DNA of 64,000 nt from NCBI GenBank assembly GCA_021740915.1, contig JAIOYW010000001.1, positions 1-64,000 of the forward strand, in the 5' to 3' direction. Positions 48,601 to 57,279 of the stretch are shown piece by piece. How positions within the stretch are numbered: the first letter of the stretch is position 1; each line of letters begins with the position of its first letter. Source of the DNA: Ignavibacteriales bacterium (GTDB lineage Bacteria > Bacteroidota > Ignavibacteria > Ignavibacteriales > Melioribacteraceae). The notes below the pieces were generated by a model that saw only the letters and a program-made list of their open reading frames with translations, was not told where the DNA came from and did not search any database. The position numbers and the translations under genes are program-made.

Positions 48601-49103
48601 GGGTCAAATACAGATTCATAAGAGAGATTGCAAATCAGACAGAATTTATCAATGAAAATGATTTTGTAACTGCGCCAGCTGGAATCAACAGAGCAAGGAC
48701 AGTGATCTCAAACAGTGTAGTAACAGATTTTTCCTACCGACCGATTGATATTATCGAAGTCGGTATCCAATTCAAAACTGGCAGAAGCACGGATTATTTC
48801 CCCGAAAAGCCGACAGTTATTGATATAAATTCTCAAATTCTCAGGTTTAATCTTTCTTTGACAACAAAAGGGAGACTGAGGATGGAAACAGAAAGGACCG
48901 AGTTAACAACTAATACAACTGAAAATGCAATACCCTTCGAATTGACAAGAGGCAATTTTATTGGGAAAAATTACTACTGGAGACTTAATTTTGATTATCG
49001 GATTGCTTCAAATTTACAAACAACTGTTGCTTATGACGGCAGAATTCTTGCAGGAAGCAGAACAATTCATACAATGCGTGCTGAAGCGCGCGCATATTTC
49101 TGA
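45648..49103 (+). CDS. Very large outer-membrane beta-barrel-like protein, unknown function
   Basis: A 1151-residue protein with a signal peptide ending TNAQ (about residue 23). It opens with beta-rich repeats (about 25-150), then SGTLVRGFTVGTTRDFTLNSGLRLQMAGKLS, then a very long array of amphipathic strands up to a C-terminal RAEARAYF, as in large outer-membrane barrels. It has features in common with SprA/Sov-like and LptD-like giants (alternating aromatic strands, terminal Phe) but is half the length of SprA and I see no specific signature. TTG 45648 is the apparent start, with an AAAG-type weak ribosome site. Twelve bp later a NUDIX gene begins. It may be an export channel in this lineage, but function is unknown. 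Confidence 0.6.
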   Translation: MFHKLLLTSFFLFLFIVQETNAQQPIINFFESDTFAINFQNKYFIQKNTIIAGSEEIILRGKSLHPRDYSFDVINNCFALSDTLNYSLFDSLIINYNYLFTTLKGEYKKRILIKEIIGGKDTVYTSSAARVNLSNEDIFGRDIQKSGTLVRGFTVGTTRDFTLNSGLRLQMAGKLSENIEIVAALTDENTPIQPEGNTERLEELDKVFIEIRHPNAIGTFGDFEIGEKAGEFARVNRKLQGLKGEAIFEGQRGIFSLAGARGKYNSNSFSGLEGVQGPYRLYGANNENDIIVIAGSEKVFVDGEEMKRGEQNQYTIEYSNAELTFTPSKLITSASRITVEFEYTDRRYNRNFLGGSYSGEVIKNKMNVFVNYFREGDNENSPIDLFLSENDISALESAGDDRIKASKSGVSQAQADSNGIFRGVYTKVDTLIAGENLSYYKYAPGTPDAIYNVEFTYVGEAKGDYDRITLGNYEFKGKGYGGYLPVKFLPLPELKQLGSVGFDIKPFNFLEVQAELAASSYDKNNFSSLDDGDNNGFAGSIYIKFSPQNMKYNSKDLGKITLDYRNRQIDKRFTSLDRFNTVEFDRDYNSQNIEKSYQSLQETGLRYQLGNAIDFTNKYGLLRTGSLRSDKFQSGLRYNYPDFVHANYDIDFVKSTAGDLNSSWLKQRGRTSIEFLGLTPGFEFSNEERKENRNQDSLNSTSFRFSEISPSLLYEGIKGISISGAYSMRNDYSTNSGYFIKESDANTAKLDFRYSGIEEINTNLSVTRREKYFTRFFREKGYSDNITILIKNQSRFRFFNSAIDGDLFYEVQTQRTAKYERVFLKVPRGTGNYLYLGDLNDNGVADEYEFQLTTFDGEFILTTIPTDELFPVIDLRTNTRWRIEFEKFRNDLPFKNILKLFSTETVYRIEENTKEKDTKQIYFLNLSRFLSDSNTVRGSIYFQQDLHLMKNDPEFSLRLRYTQRRSLNQYSNGPEKSFYKERALRVKYRFIREIANQTEFINENDFVTAPAGINRARTVISNSVVTDFSYRPIDIIEVGIQFKTGRSTDYFPEKPTVIDINSQILRFNLSLTTKGRLRMETERTELTTNTTENAIPFELTRGNFIGKNYYWRLNFDYRIASNLQTTVAYDGRILAGSRTIHTMRAEARAYF

Positions 49104-49114
49104 GAGGAGAAACA

Positions 49115-49582
49115 GTGAGATTATTATCTTATGTTATTGAAGCCCACGTTATCAGGATAATCAAGGGTGAAGTATATTACCTGATGCTAAAAAGGAGTAC
49201 CAAAGAAAAGTATCCCGGATTATGGCAGATGGTCAGTGGTGCAATCTCGAAAAATGAAAAAGCATTCAGGGCAGCGCTTCGGGAGATAAAAGAAGAGACT
49301 GGATTAAGTCCACAGCGATTTTTTGCTGTACCAAAAATAAATTCCTTTTATTTGCCGGAACGTGATCATATCTGTTTTGTCCCTGTTTTTGCGGCAATTG
49401 TTGACTCAAACTCCAGTGTAAGGTTGTCCGAAGAACATACAGAATATAAATGGGTCAATAAAAAAGATGCCATTGAAATGTTAGCCTGGCCTGGCCAGCG
49501 TGAAGTTGTGGAAATAATCGATGAATATTTCGGGACGAAGCAAAGTGCTCTTAATTTTGTCGAAATTAAAGATATTAGATAA
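49115..49582 (+). CDS. NUDIX hydrolase
   Basis: A 155-residue protein with a Nudix box in GAISKNEKAFRAALREIKEETGL (Gly, Glu, RE and EE in the right places). The GTG start is preceded by GAGGAG at five bases, a strong ribosome site that fixes it. YLMLKRSTKEKYPGLWQMVSG resembles (d)NTP pyrophosphohydrolases of the MutT/NudB kind. Substrate unknown. It precedes the PfkB kinase gene by 36 bp. Confidence 0.87.
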   Translation: MRLLSYVIEAHVIRIIKGEVYYLMLKRSTKEKYPGLWQMVSGAISKNEKAFRAALREIKEETGLSPQRFFAVPKINSFYLPERDHICFVPVFAAIVDSNSSVRLSEEHTEYKWVNKKDAIEMLAWPGQREVVEIIDEYFGTKQSALNFVEIKDIR

Positions 49583-49618
49583 CTTTGTATTCTTAATAAA
49601 AATGAAGGGAGTATCAAA

Positions 49619-50533
49619 TTGGGACTTCTAGTAGTTGGTTCTATTGCATTAGACAGTGTTGTGACACCATTCGATAAGGTTGAGAATGCACTGGGAGGTT
49701 CTTCAACTTATATAACAATATCTGCCAGTTATTTTTCTGCCCCGATCCACTTAATTGGAGTCATTGGTTCAGATTTCCCTGAAGAACATATCAAATTATT
49801 TGAAAAACATGAGATTGATCTTGGAGGTCTGCAAATTGTTCAGGGCGGAAGTACTTTCAGATGGGGTGGAAAGTATCACTATGACCTGAATATGCGTGAT
49901 ACTTTGTTTACCCAGTTAAATGTTTTTGAGAATTTCAATCCGGTAATCCCGGAAAATCTTAGAAATTCAAGTTTTGTTTTGTTGGGAAATATTGATCCTG
50001 CATTACAGTTAAAAGTTCTGGATCAGATGAAGAACCCCAAATTCGTTGTTTGTGATACAATGAATCTCTGGATTGAAACAAAAAAAACGGACTTGTTAAA
50101 AGTTTTAGGCAGAGTTGATGTATTAGTGATTAACGATTCAGAAGCGAGACTTCTTGCAAATGAACCCAATCTTATTAAAAGCGCAAATTCTATCATGAAG
50201 CTGGGTCCAAAATACCTGATAATCAAAAAGGGGGAACATGGGGCATTGCTTTTTGGCAATGACACCATATTTTCGGCTCCGGCATATCCGCTCCAGGATA
50301 TTTTTGATCCGACAGGTGCCGGCGATTCATTCGTTGGTGGTTTTACCGGGTATCTGCACAAATCACGGGAACTTGATTTTGAAAGCCTCAAGAGAGCCGT
50401 CATATATGGAAGCACTATGGCATCATTCTGCGTTGAAAAATTCAGTACAGGAGGGATTGAAGATCTAACCTGGCTGAAAATTCATGATCGTTTTATTGAG
50501 TTCCATGAATTATCACGGTTTGCTGATGAATGA
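49619..50533 (+). CDS. PfkB-family carbohydrate/nucleoside kinase
   Basis: A 304-residue ribokinase-fold protein. It starts LLVVGSIALDSV, has the substrate-binding NALGGSSTY, and ends with the PfkB signature DPTGAGDSFVGGF, whose Asp is the catalytic base. TTG start with GGGAG eight bases upstream. The 2-residue GG motif and acidic loop do not tell sugar from nucleoside substrates. Its last codons overlap the mtnA start (ATG at 50526), so a role near methylthioadenosine or ribose salvage is plausible. Confidence 0.88.
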   Translation: MGLLVVGSIALDSVVTPFDKVENALGGSSTYITISASYFSAPIHLIGVIGSDFPEEHIKLFEKHEIDLGGLQIVQGGSTFRWGGKYHYDLNMRDTLFTQLNVFENFNPVIPENLRNSSFVLLGNIDPALQLKVLDQMKNPKFVVCDTMNLWIETKKTDLLKVLGRVDVLVINDSEARLLANEPNLIKSANSIMKLGPKYLIIKKGEHGALLFGNDTIFSAPAYPLQDIFDPTGAGDSFVGGFTGYLHKSRELDFESLKRAVIYGSTMASFCVEKFSTGGIEDLTWLKIHDRFIEFHELSRFADE

Positions 50534-51527
50534 TCTGAGAAGTATCTGGTTTGAATCAGATCAGTTACATTTTATTGATCAGACACAAATACCTTTCAAT
50601 ACAAAAATTATTTCAACCGGCAGTTATGAGAGAATTGCACAAGCAATAGAAAGGCTTGAGATAAGAGGTGCACCTCTCATCGGCGTGGCGGCTGCATATG
50701 CTATTTTTCTCGGATTGCGGCAAACGCAGGCAGATGAAAATCAGTCCTTTGAATATATTTATAATCGGTTACTTCGGACACGACCGACTGCTGTCAATCT
50801 TTTACACGCACTGGAATTGATGAAAAAGGTTTATGAGAAGGCAGCAGATCCTGCTTTACTTTTACAGGAATTAAAAGCCGCAGCAGAAAAATTCCATCTC
50901 GATGATATTAATTCTTGCGATAATATTGCTCAGAACGGTCTCCAAATATTTAATGGCAAAAGTAACGTTCTAACCCATTGCAATACTGGTTCATTTGCTG
51001 CAAGCGGTGGCGGAACAGCATTGAATGTAATTAAAAACGCATTCAGAAATGGTCTTGTAGGTGATGTCTATGTGGATGAAACCCGGCCTTTACTCCAGGG
51101 CGCGAGGTTGAATGCGTTCGAACTTGACAATGCGGGAATCCCATTTAAAATTATTACCGATTCAATGGCTGCAACTGTATTATCGCGTGGAAATATTGAC
51201 TTTGTGATAACCGGTGCAGACAGAATTGCCAGGAACGGTGACACTGCTAACAAAATCGGAACCCTTGGATTGGCTGTATTATGTAAATATTATAACATAC
51301 CTTTCTATATTGCCGCTCCCGAAACGACGATAGACAGGGCAATAAGTACGGGTGAAGATATTATTATCGAGGAACGCTCTCCTAAAGAAATGTTTAACAT
51401 TAATGATATTAAAATTACATTGCCTGATTATAAATTTTTTAATCCTTCATTTGATATTTCACCCGGTAACCTCATTAAAGCTATTATTACCGACAAAAAA
51501 GTTTATTACTTTCCTTACTCTTTCTAA
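50526..51527 (+). CDS. mtnA: S-methyl-5-thioribose-1-phosphate isomerase
   Basis: About 333 residues, normal for MtnA, which converts 5-methylthioribose-1-phosphate to the ribulose form in methionine salvage. Motifs: ERLEIRGAPLIGVAAAYAI, RPTAVNLLHAL, LTHCNTGSFAASG with the catalytic Cys, YVDETRPLLQGARLNAFEL, and the catalytic Asp in VITGADRIARNGDTANKIGT. The frame opens at 50484, but ATG 50526 (MNDLRSIWF) fits the family start and overlaps the kinase stop. eIF2B-type translation-factor relatives share the fold, but the catalytic pair supports MtnA. Confidence 0.93.
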   Translation: MNDLRSIWFESDQLHFIDQTQIPFNTKIISTGSYERIAQAIERLEIRGAPLIGVAAAYAIFLGLRQTQADENQSFEYIYNRLLRTRPTAVNLLHALELMKKVYEKAADPALLLQELKAAAEKFHLDDINSCDNIAQNGLQIFNGKSNVLTHCNTGSFAASGGGTALNVIKNAFRNGLVGDVYVDETRPLLQGARLNAFELDNAGIPFKIITDSMAATVLSRGNIDFVITGADRIARNGDTANKIGTLGLAVLCKYYNIPFYIAAPETTIDRAISTGEDIIIEERSPKEMFNINDIKITLPDYKFFNPSFDISPGNLIKAIITDKKVYYFPYSF

Positions 51528-52261
51528 TGAGTAAAATTGTAAAAACCGAAGGTTTTATTACTAAAACTGTAAATTATGGGGATACAAGCAAAATTATCAC
51601 TGTTTTTACAAGTGAATTTGGTAAAATGAGCGGGATAGTTAAAGGGGCAAGAAATAGTAAATCAGGAAAAGGAAATATTGTTGATGTCCTCAATTATGTT
51701 GAGTTGATATTTTATGCAAAGGAACACGCTGAAGTTAAACTAATATCTCAAATAGATCTTATTGACGATTACCAGAAGAATAAAAATGATCTTGAGCTAT
51801 TATCTTATTCTTTAACCTCACTTGAATTGATAAATAAACTTCTGCAGGATGAAGAACCGATGGGGAGGTTATTCAGAGGGACGAAAAAATTTCTTGAAAT
51901 ATTAGGCACTAAAAACGCAATTAATACTCTGATGGCGAGATATGTTATTTTCTTTACAGATGAGATCGGTTACAAATTATCTATTGATGAGTGCAGTAAT
52001 TGTGGCACAGAGATTTCGAGCAAGCATGAGGTCTCTTTTTCATTTGGTTCAGGAGTTTTATGCTCAGGGTGCTCCTCGAAAGAACCCTCTGCAGTTTTCA
52101 GGAATGCGGAACTTTTCGAAATTCTTGCTTGTCTAAAAAAACGAAGTTATTCGAATAACCTTAGTATAAAGCAATTTAACAGTGTAATAAATTTTTTCGA
52201 AAGATTTTTAATGTTCCACCATATTGAATTTGGCGGAATCAAATCATTAAAAATGTTTTAG
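51527..52261 (+). CDS. recO: DNA repair protein RecO
   Basis: A 244-residue protein of recombination repair (RecFOR), loading RecA onto SSB-coated ssDNA. The N-terminal OB fold shows EGFITKTVNYGDTSKIITVFTSEFGKMSGIVKGAR; the C-terminal helical part holds the zinc cysteines CSNCG and CSGC. It shares one base with the mtnA stop (TAATG). Confidence 0.93.
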   Translation: MSKIVKTEGFITKTVNYGDTSKIITVFTSEFGKMSGIVKGARNSKSGKGNIVDVLNYVELIFYAKEHAEVKLISQIDLIDDYQKNKNDLELLSYSLTSLELINKLLQDEEPMGRLFRGTKKFLEILGTKNAINTLMARYVIFFTDEIGYKLSIDECSNCGTEISSKHEVSFSFGSGVLCSGCSSKEPSAVFRNAELFEILACLKKRSYSNNLSIKQFNSVINFFERFLMFHHIEFGGIKSLKMF

Positions 52262-52280
52262 TTCTTGGAGGATTATAATA

Positions 52281-53780
52281 ATGAAAAACCGTGGGATATT
52301 TGGTGTTATCGGGTTATTGTTGGTTGGGACAGTATTTGGGGCTGTGCTTTTCTCGGGATTAGGTTGGGTCAGACCTGCCTTGGGTGAAGTTAAGATAGGC
52401 TCCGAGACTGCGCCTGTTGTCAGTGTGCCGGCAGATATTATCTCATTAAATAATACATTTATTCAGGTTGCAGAGAAGGTTACTCCTTCGATAGTTCAGA
52501 TTTCAGTTGTCAGCAGGGCAAAAGAGCGCTCAAATGAAGCATTCAAGTTTTTCTTCCCATTCAGAGATGATATTCCCAGAGACCAACAGAGCAGTGGAAG
52601 TGGTGTTATTATCAATAAAAGCGGATATATTCTTACAAACAATCACGTTGTTGAGAATGCTACTCAGGTTGAAGTTGCACTGAACGATAAACGAAAATTT
52701 CCGGCAACGGTAGTAGGAACAGATCCCCTTACTGATCTGGCAGTAATTAAAATTGATGCAACCGATCTTACTGATGCTTATCTTGGCGATTCGGATAGTC
52801 TCCGTGTTGGTGAATGGGTTATGGCAATAGGTAACCCGCTCTCATTATCTTCCACAGTGACAGCAGGAATTGTCAGTGCAAAGGGGCGGAACCTGCAGCT
52901 AATTGAGGATCGGGCTGGTGTCGAGTATTTTATTCAGACAGACGCTGCGATCAATCCTGGGAACAGCGGTGGTGCCCTTGTCAATCTTTACGGAAAAGTT
53001 ATTGGAATTAATACAGCTATAGCCACTAATGGAATTTCCGGCAGTTATATTGGTTACGGGTTTGCAATACCGATTAACATTGCAAAAGTTGTAGCAGAAG
53101 ACCTCATCAGCAGCGGAAAGATAAGAAGAGGGTATATCGGTGTAAGTATCTCTGAAGTGGATGCTTCAACAGCAAAGGCAGTTGGACTTGACAAACCCAC
53201 CGGAGTAATGGTTCAATCCATTGTTCCTGATGGAGCTGCTGCAAAAGAGGATATTAAAGAAGGTGATATTATTCTGAAAATTGAAGAAAAGGAAGTAACC
53301 CAGCCAAGTGAACTGCAAAGTTATGTCGCAAGAAAAAGAGCCGGCGACAGTGTGAAATTAACATTATACAGGGATGGAAAGAAACTCGAACGCTATGTAA
53401 CACTTAAAGCACCTGATTCCACTGAAAAGGATACAAACCGCCCAATTAATAAAAAGGATAGTGGCGAAAAAAAGGAATCAGTGAAAGAACTGGCTTTTGA
53501 TGATATCGGAATTACTGTAACTAATCTTACTGCAGAAGAGGCAGATAAATTTAATGTTCCGGCAGGGATAATGGTAAAAAGTGTAAAAAACTTCAGCAGT
53601 GCATATAATCAAAGAATAATTTCAGGTACTGTTATTACAGAGGTTGATCGAAAAAAAATAAATTCTGTTAATGATTTTGAAGAAGCTATCGAGAGAAAAA
53701 GAGGCGAAGCGATACTTATGAAGATGGTTGACTCTGATGGAAATACCCGATTTGTCGGACTTGATATACCTGCAAAGTAA
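52281..53780 (+). CDS. Deg/HtrA-family periplasmic serine protease with two PDZ domains
   Basis: A 499-residue protease/chaperone with an N-terminal membrane anchor or signal segment (about 7-29). Trypsin-like domain about 55-275 with catalytic His122 (TNNHVV), Asp152 (DPLTDLAV) and Ser229 (GNSGGALVN). PDZ1 about 285-385, then a Lys/Glu-rich linker and a second PDZ to the end. It degrades misfolded envelope proteins. It starts 19 bp after recO with AGGAGG-like GGAGGA upstream and ends before a strong terminator. Confidence 0.94.
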   Translation: MKNRGIFGVIGLLLVGTVFGAVLFSGLGWVRPALGEVKIGSETAPVVSVPADIISLNNTFIQVAEKVTPSIVQISVVSRAKERSNEAFKFFFPFRDDIPRDQQSSGSGVIINKSGYILTNNHVVENATQVEVALNDKRKFPATVVGTDPLTDLAVIKIDATDLTDAYLGDSDSLRVGEWVMAIGNPLSLSSTVTAGIVSAKGRNLQLIEDRAGVEYFIQTDAAINPGNSGGALVNLYGKVIGINTAIATNGISGSYIGYGFAIPINIAKVVAEDLISSGKIRRGYIGVSISEVDASTAKAVGLDKPTGVMVQSIVPDGAAAKEDIKEGDIILKIEEKEVTQPSELQSYVARKRAGDSVKLTLYRDGKKLERYVTLKAPDSTEKDTNRPINKKDSGEKKESVKELAFDDIGITVTNLTAEEADKFNVPAGIMVKSVKNFSSAYNQRIISGTVITEVDRKKINSVNDFEEAIERKRGEAILMKMVDSDGNTRFVGLDIPAK

Positions 53781-53806
53781 ATATTGTTTTTAGAATTCTT
53801 ATTTTT

Positions 53807-53845
53807 GGGCTGTCGTTATGGTTTATATAACGTACAGCCCTTTTT
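53807..53845 (+). terminator. Rho-independent terminator after HtrA gene
   Basis: Long stem GGGCTGT-CGTTAT paired with ATAACG-T-ACAGCCC (one bulged T), followed by TTTTT. It separates the protease gene from aroC, whose ATG is 19 bp further on. Confidence 0.9.
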
Positions 53846-53863
53846 ATTTATCCTGGAAAGTTT

Positions 53864-55078
53864 ATGATTAGGTTTTTAACAGCCGGGGAATCTCACGGCA
53901 AAGCTCTAACTGTTATAGTTGAAGGTTTTCCATCTAACATTTTGGTGGAGCAGGACAAGATCAATTATGAATTGAAAAGACGGCAAATGGGCTACGGTCG
54001 TGGTATGAGGATGAAAATCGAATCTGATGAAGCCGAAATACTCAGCGGAATACGCTTTGGTAAAACTTTAGGTTCACCCATTTCTCTTCTAATACGCAAC
54101 AAAGATTGGGAAAATTGGGTAACAAAAATGTCTCATTCTGTTCCTGAATCTGATGCTGAAAAAATCACTATTCCAAGACCGGGACATGCCGATCTGGTTG
54201 GGGTTACAAAATATTATTTTGATGATATCCGCAATTCAATTGAACGCTCGAGTGCAAGGGAAACTGCCGCAAGAGTTGGTGCGGGAAGTATTGCTAAACT
54301 ATTCCTTGAAAAATTTGGTATTCGTGTACAGAGTTTTGTCGAGAGTATAGGGGGAGTGTATCCTTCAGTTTCGTTATACGATCGTTTATGTGAGAATTTG
54401 AATCTCTCGGCAGAGGAAATAAATGTAATTTCGGGAAGAGCAGATGAGAGTTGTGTGCGTGTCCTTGATAAGATTCAGGAAGAACAAATTATTGAAAAGA
54501 TAAAAGAGGCTAAGAAAAATGGTGACACATTAGGAGGTAATTTTTGTGTTATGGCAACTGGAGTACCTCCCGGGTTAGGCTCATATATGCACTACGATAA
54601 AAAACTGGATGCCCGAATTGCCTTTTCAATAATGTCAATTCCGGCTGTTAAATCAGTTGAAATTGGGAACGGATTTTTGAATGCAGATTTACCGGGGTCT
54701 TCAGCACACGATGAAATCATCAATGATAATGGAGTATTTAGCCGGAAAACCAACAGAGCCGGTGGCCTTGAAGGAGGCATAACAACAGGACAGAACATAC
54801 TTGTAAGGGCAAGTATGAAACCAATAGCCACCCTGATGTCCCCACTTAACAGTATAGATTTGCTCAGCGGCGAAAAAGTGCAATCCAGAAGGGAAAGAAG
54901 TGACTTCGTCGCAGTTCCGGCATGTGCTGTAATTGCTGAAAGTATGCTTGCATGGACACTTTCAGAGGCAATGATAGAAAAATTCGGCGGAGATTCAATC
55001 GAAGAAACATTTGAGAATTACAAAAATTATTGTGATAACCTTGAACTAAAAATAATCCAAAACTTTAATAAAAAATGA
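53864..55078 (+). CDS. aroC: Chorismate synthase
   Basis: A 404-residue FMN-dependent enzyme making chorismate from EPSP, last step of the shikimate pathway. Visible are TAGESHGKALTVIVEGFP, RRQMGYGRGMRM, HADLVGVTKY, RSSARETAARVGAGSIAK and AGGLEGGITTG. Length slightly above E. coli AroC, matching the long Gram-positive-like type. It overlaps the next gene by 4 bp. Confidence 0.97.
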   Translation: MIRFLTAGESHGKALTVIVEGFPSNILVEQDKINYELKRRQMGYGRGMRMKIESDEAEILSGIRFGKTLGSPISLLIRNKDWENWVTKMSHSVPESDAEKITIPRPGHADLVGVTKYYFDDIRNSIERSSARETAARVGAGSIAKLFLEKFGIRVQSFVESIGGVYPSVSLYDRLCENLNLSAEEINVISGRADESCVRVLDKIQEEQIIEKIKEAKKNGDTLGGNFCVMATGVPPGLGSYMHYDKKLDARIAFSIMSIPAVKSVEIGNGFLNADLPGSSAHDEIINDNGVFSRKTNRAGGLEGGITTGQNILVRASMKPIATLMSPLNSIDLLSGEKVQSRRERSDFVAVPACAVIAESMLAWTLSEAMIEKFGGDSIEETFENYKNYCDNLELKIIQNFNKK

Positions 55079-55713
55079 TTATTAAAAAATTTGTTTTCAG
55101 TGTTTTTCAAGAGAATACGTACATAATTTGGGATGATAAATCTCATAATGCTGCTGTTATTGACCCAGGGTGTTATCTTCATGAGGAAGAAAAAATTCTT
55201 TCCGATTATATTTCGGAAAACGAGTTATGTGTAAAATATCTTCTTAATACACATTGCCACATTGATCATATCTTTGGAAATAATTTTGTTTTTAATAAAT
55301 ATAAACCAGAGTTTATTGCTCCTGAATATGATAAACCTCTTTTGGAAGCAGGATTGAAACAAGCAGAAATGTTTAACTTGAAACTAAATGAATCACCTTC
55401 TCCTGACAGATATTTTGTAGAGGGTGAAGAGATTGTCTTGGCTTCGTTAAGTATTAGTCCGATTTTTACTCCGGGGCATACACCAGGAGAATTTTCACTA
55501 TATATTAAGAGTGAAAAAATATGCTTTACCGGAGATGTGTTATTTCTTGAGGGTATCGGACGAACCGATCTGTGGGGTGGAAATTATGAGCAGCTTCTTA
55601 ACTCAATAAAGTTCAAACTTTTCACATTGCCGGGAGAAACAATCATATACCCCGGACATGGAGATAAGTCCACAATCGGATATGAAATGAATCATAACCC
55701 ATTTATGATTTGA
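55075..55713 (+). CDS. MBL-fold metallo-hydrolase (glyoxalase II-like)
   Basis: A 212-residue metallo-beta-lactamase-fold protein. Metal ligands: THCHIDH (His60, His62, Asp64, His65), TPGHTPGE, FTGDVLF and the late YPGHGDKS. It lacks the C-terminal extension of true glyoxalase II, like many thioesterase-type members. Translation is coupled to aroC (ATGA). Substrate unknown. Confidence 0.88.
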   Translation: MIIKKFVFSVFQENTYIIWDDKSHNAAVIDPGCYLHEEEKILSDYISENELCVKYLLNTHCHIDHIFGNNFVFNKYKPEFIAPEYDKPLLEAGLKQAEMFNLKLNESPSPDRYFVEGEEIVLASLSISPIFTPGHTPGEFSLYIKSEKICFTGDVLFLEGIGRTDLWGGNYEQLLNSIKFKLFTLPGETIIYPGHGDKSTIGYEMNHNPFMI

Positions 55714-55779
55714 GGATTAATTGAATTGTGATATATTAAACTCTGAATATTTTCTTCAATTAACTTGTTTAAGAGGGAT

Positions 55780-56535
55780 ATGAAAAAAAATGTTTTGTAT
55801 TTCAGAATAATTGCAGTCCTGGTTTACGCCGTTCTTTTTGAATTCTTTCTTCCAGTGAATAAAATATTGCCCAAACCCTCATCTATAATTAATTCTCTAA
55901 CTGAAATATTTATTACATATGATGTTTCGACAGCCATTCTGAATACTTTTTCATTATATATAACCGGGATAATTATAGTTTTTTTGATTCTAAGTCTGTT
56001 TTCGTTGCCAATTATTGCCAATCATAAGTCAATAAAGATAATTTTTAATACAATATCCCTTTTTACTATTATTCCATATTTTTTAGCAATCGTTTTATGG
56101 GCATTTTGGTTCCCGGGTTCTGAGACCTTAAAGGTGTTGTTTATTATATTGATTCATTCGCTGCTATTTCTTGAGGACTTATCTTCAAAAAAATATGTCC
56201 TTCCTGAGTTTATAACAACCTTGCAGGAGAATTTTAATCTGAAAGGGTACAAAAAGTATTCGATTGCTTTCAATTATTTACAGGTTTCAGTTGTATTTTA
56301 TTTTATCGAAAGGATCAAATTTGTTTGGCTGCTTTTATTAACATTCGAGTTTATTGATAATACTTCCGGATGTGGTTCAATCTACAGACAAATGCTTGAT
56401 TACTCCGATCTTTCCGGAATCGTGACATTCTCCCTGATCATCGGAGCCGGAATTTATCTTATAGTATTATTACTAAATTATTATTATTCCAGAGTTTCCG
56501 GCAGTTTTGGAGTGGAGGTGAATAATGAAATTTGA
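55780..56535 (+). CDS. ABC transporter permease, SsuC/TauC-like
   Basis: About 251 residues and six membrane spans. After the first span it reads NKILPKPSSIINSLTEI, typical of nitrate/sulfonate/taurine permeases, but the coupling-helix motif EAA---G is only weakly kept (residues about 150-175). The frame opens at TTG 55765; ATG 55780, next to GAGGG, is preferred. It overlaps the ATPase gene by 11 bp. No substrate-binding protein is encoded nearby. Confidence 0.75.
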   Translation: MKKNVLYFRIIAVLVYAVLFEFFLPVNKILPKPSSIINSLTEIFITYDVSTAILNTFSLYITGIIIVFLILSLFSLPIIANHKSIKIIFNTISLFTIIPYFLAIVLWAFWFPGSETLKVLFIILIHSLLFLEDLSSKKYVLPEFITTLQENFNLKGYKKYSIAFNYLQVSVVFYFIERIKFVWLLLLTFEFIDNTSGCGSIYRQMLDYSDLSGIVTFSLIIGAGIYLIVLLLNYYYSRVSGSFGVEVNNEI

Positions 56536-57277
56536 TTTTCCGGTTATATCTAAACAATTCTCCGATGATTCTGGTGTAAAAATCAGAGTGCTCAACAAAA
56601 TTAAACTATCATTGCCTGATAAATCAATAACTACAATTATTGCGCCTTTAGGGTCTGGAAAGTCAACATTGATAAAGATACTTTCCGGGAATGTATCACC
56701 TGATGATACGACATCGAACCTCAATGAATTGATTAAGCAGGTTTTCAAATTCCCTGAGAATGGCTTTTCTTTACCCTGGCTTAGCCCGGCAGAAAATATT
56801 AAATTCCTTACGGGAACTGAAGACGAAATTTTGATTGAAAAAGTGCTTTCAGAATGTGGTTTGGAAGGCTACGAGAATCATCTACCGCATATCAAAAGCA
56901 CTGGATTTCGATTGCGCACATTGCTTGCATGTCTTCTGATTAAAAAACCTGCTCTTATTGTCGCTGATGATCCTTTCAGGAATATTCTGCCCGCTATTAA
57001 AATCGAACTTTTAATCCTACTAAGAAAACTGATCTTGAAAAATGAATTGAATTTCTTTTTGGCAACAACAAACATTTCCGAGGCGATTTTCCTTTCAGAT
57101 AAAATATACCTTATGAAAAAGAATCCAGGTGAAATAATCGAAGAATTTTCGATCGAGCCTTCCGGATACCGGGATGTTGGATTTTTTGATTCAAACCAGT
57201 TTAGTGAACAGTTAAACAAAATTCAAAATCTTATTAAAAGTATTGAAAATCAAAGATTAATAAACTTTATTATCTGA
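56525..57277 (+). CDS. Degenerate ABC transporter ATP-binding protein
   Basis: A 250-residue SsuB/TauB-like ATPase. Walker A is intact (APLGSGKST, Lys46), and [10 protein letters not shown] matches the subfamily. Other key residues are changed: Q-loop Gln to Lys75 (VFK), signature LSGGxxQR to KSTGFRLR, catalytic Glu after Walker B to Asp149 (ADDPF), and H-loop His to Thr182 (TTNISEA). It may bind but hydrolyse ATP poorly. The start overlaps the permease gene, and the carboxylase gene begins 2 bp after its stop, so it is not a neglected relic at the DNA level. Confidence 0.8.
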   Translation: MKFDFPVISKQFSDDSGVKIRVLNKIKLSLPDKSITTIIAPLGSGKSTLIKILSGNVSPDDTTSNLNELIKQVFKFPENGFSLPWLSPAENIKFLTGTEDEILIEKVLSECGLEGYENHLPHIKSTGFRLRTLLACLLIKKPALIVADDPFRNILPAIKIELLILLRKLILKNELNFFLATTNISEAIFLSDKIYLMKKNPGEIIEEFSIEPSGYRDVGFFDSNQFSEQLNKIQNLIKSIENQRLINFII

Positions 57278-57279
57278 GC

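Noticed and set aside
45648-49103. Identification as SprA/Sov, the T9SS translocon
   Set aside because: The protein is about half the expected length and no specific SprA signature could be recognised; left as an unknown barrel.
50023-50415. 130-codon open frame on the minus strand
   Set aside because: Antisense to the PfkB kinase gene and without motifs.
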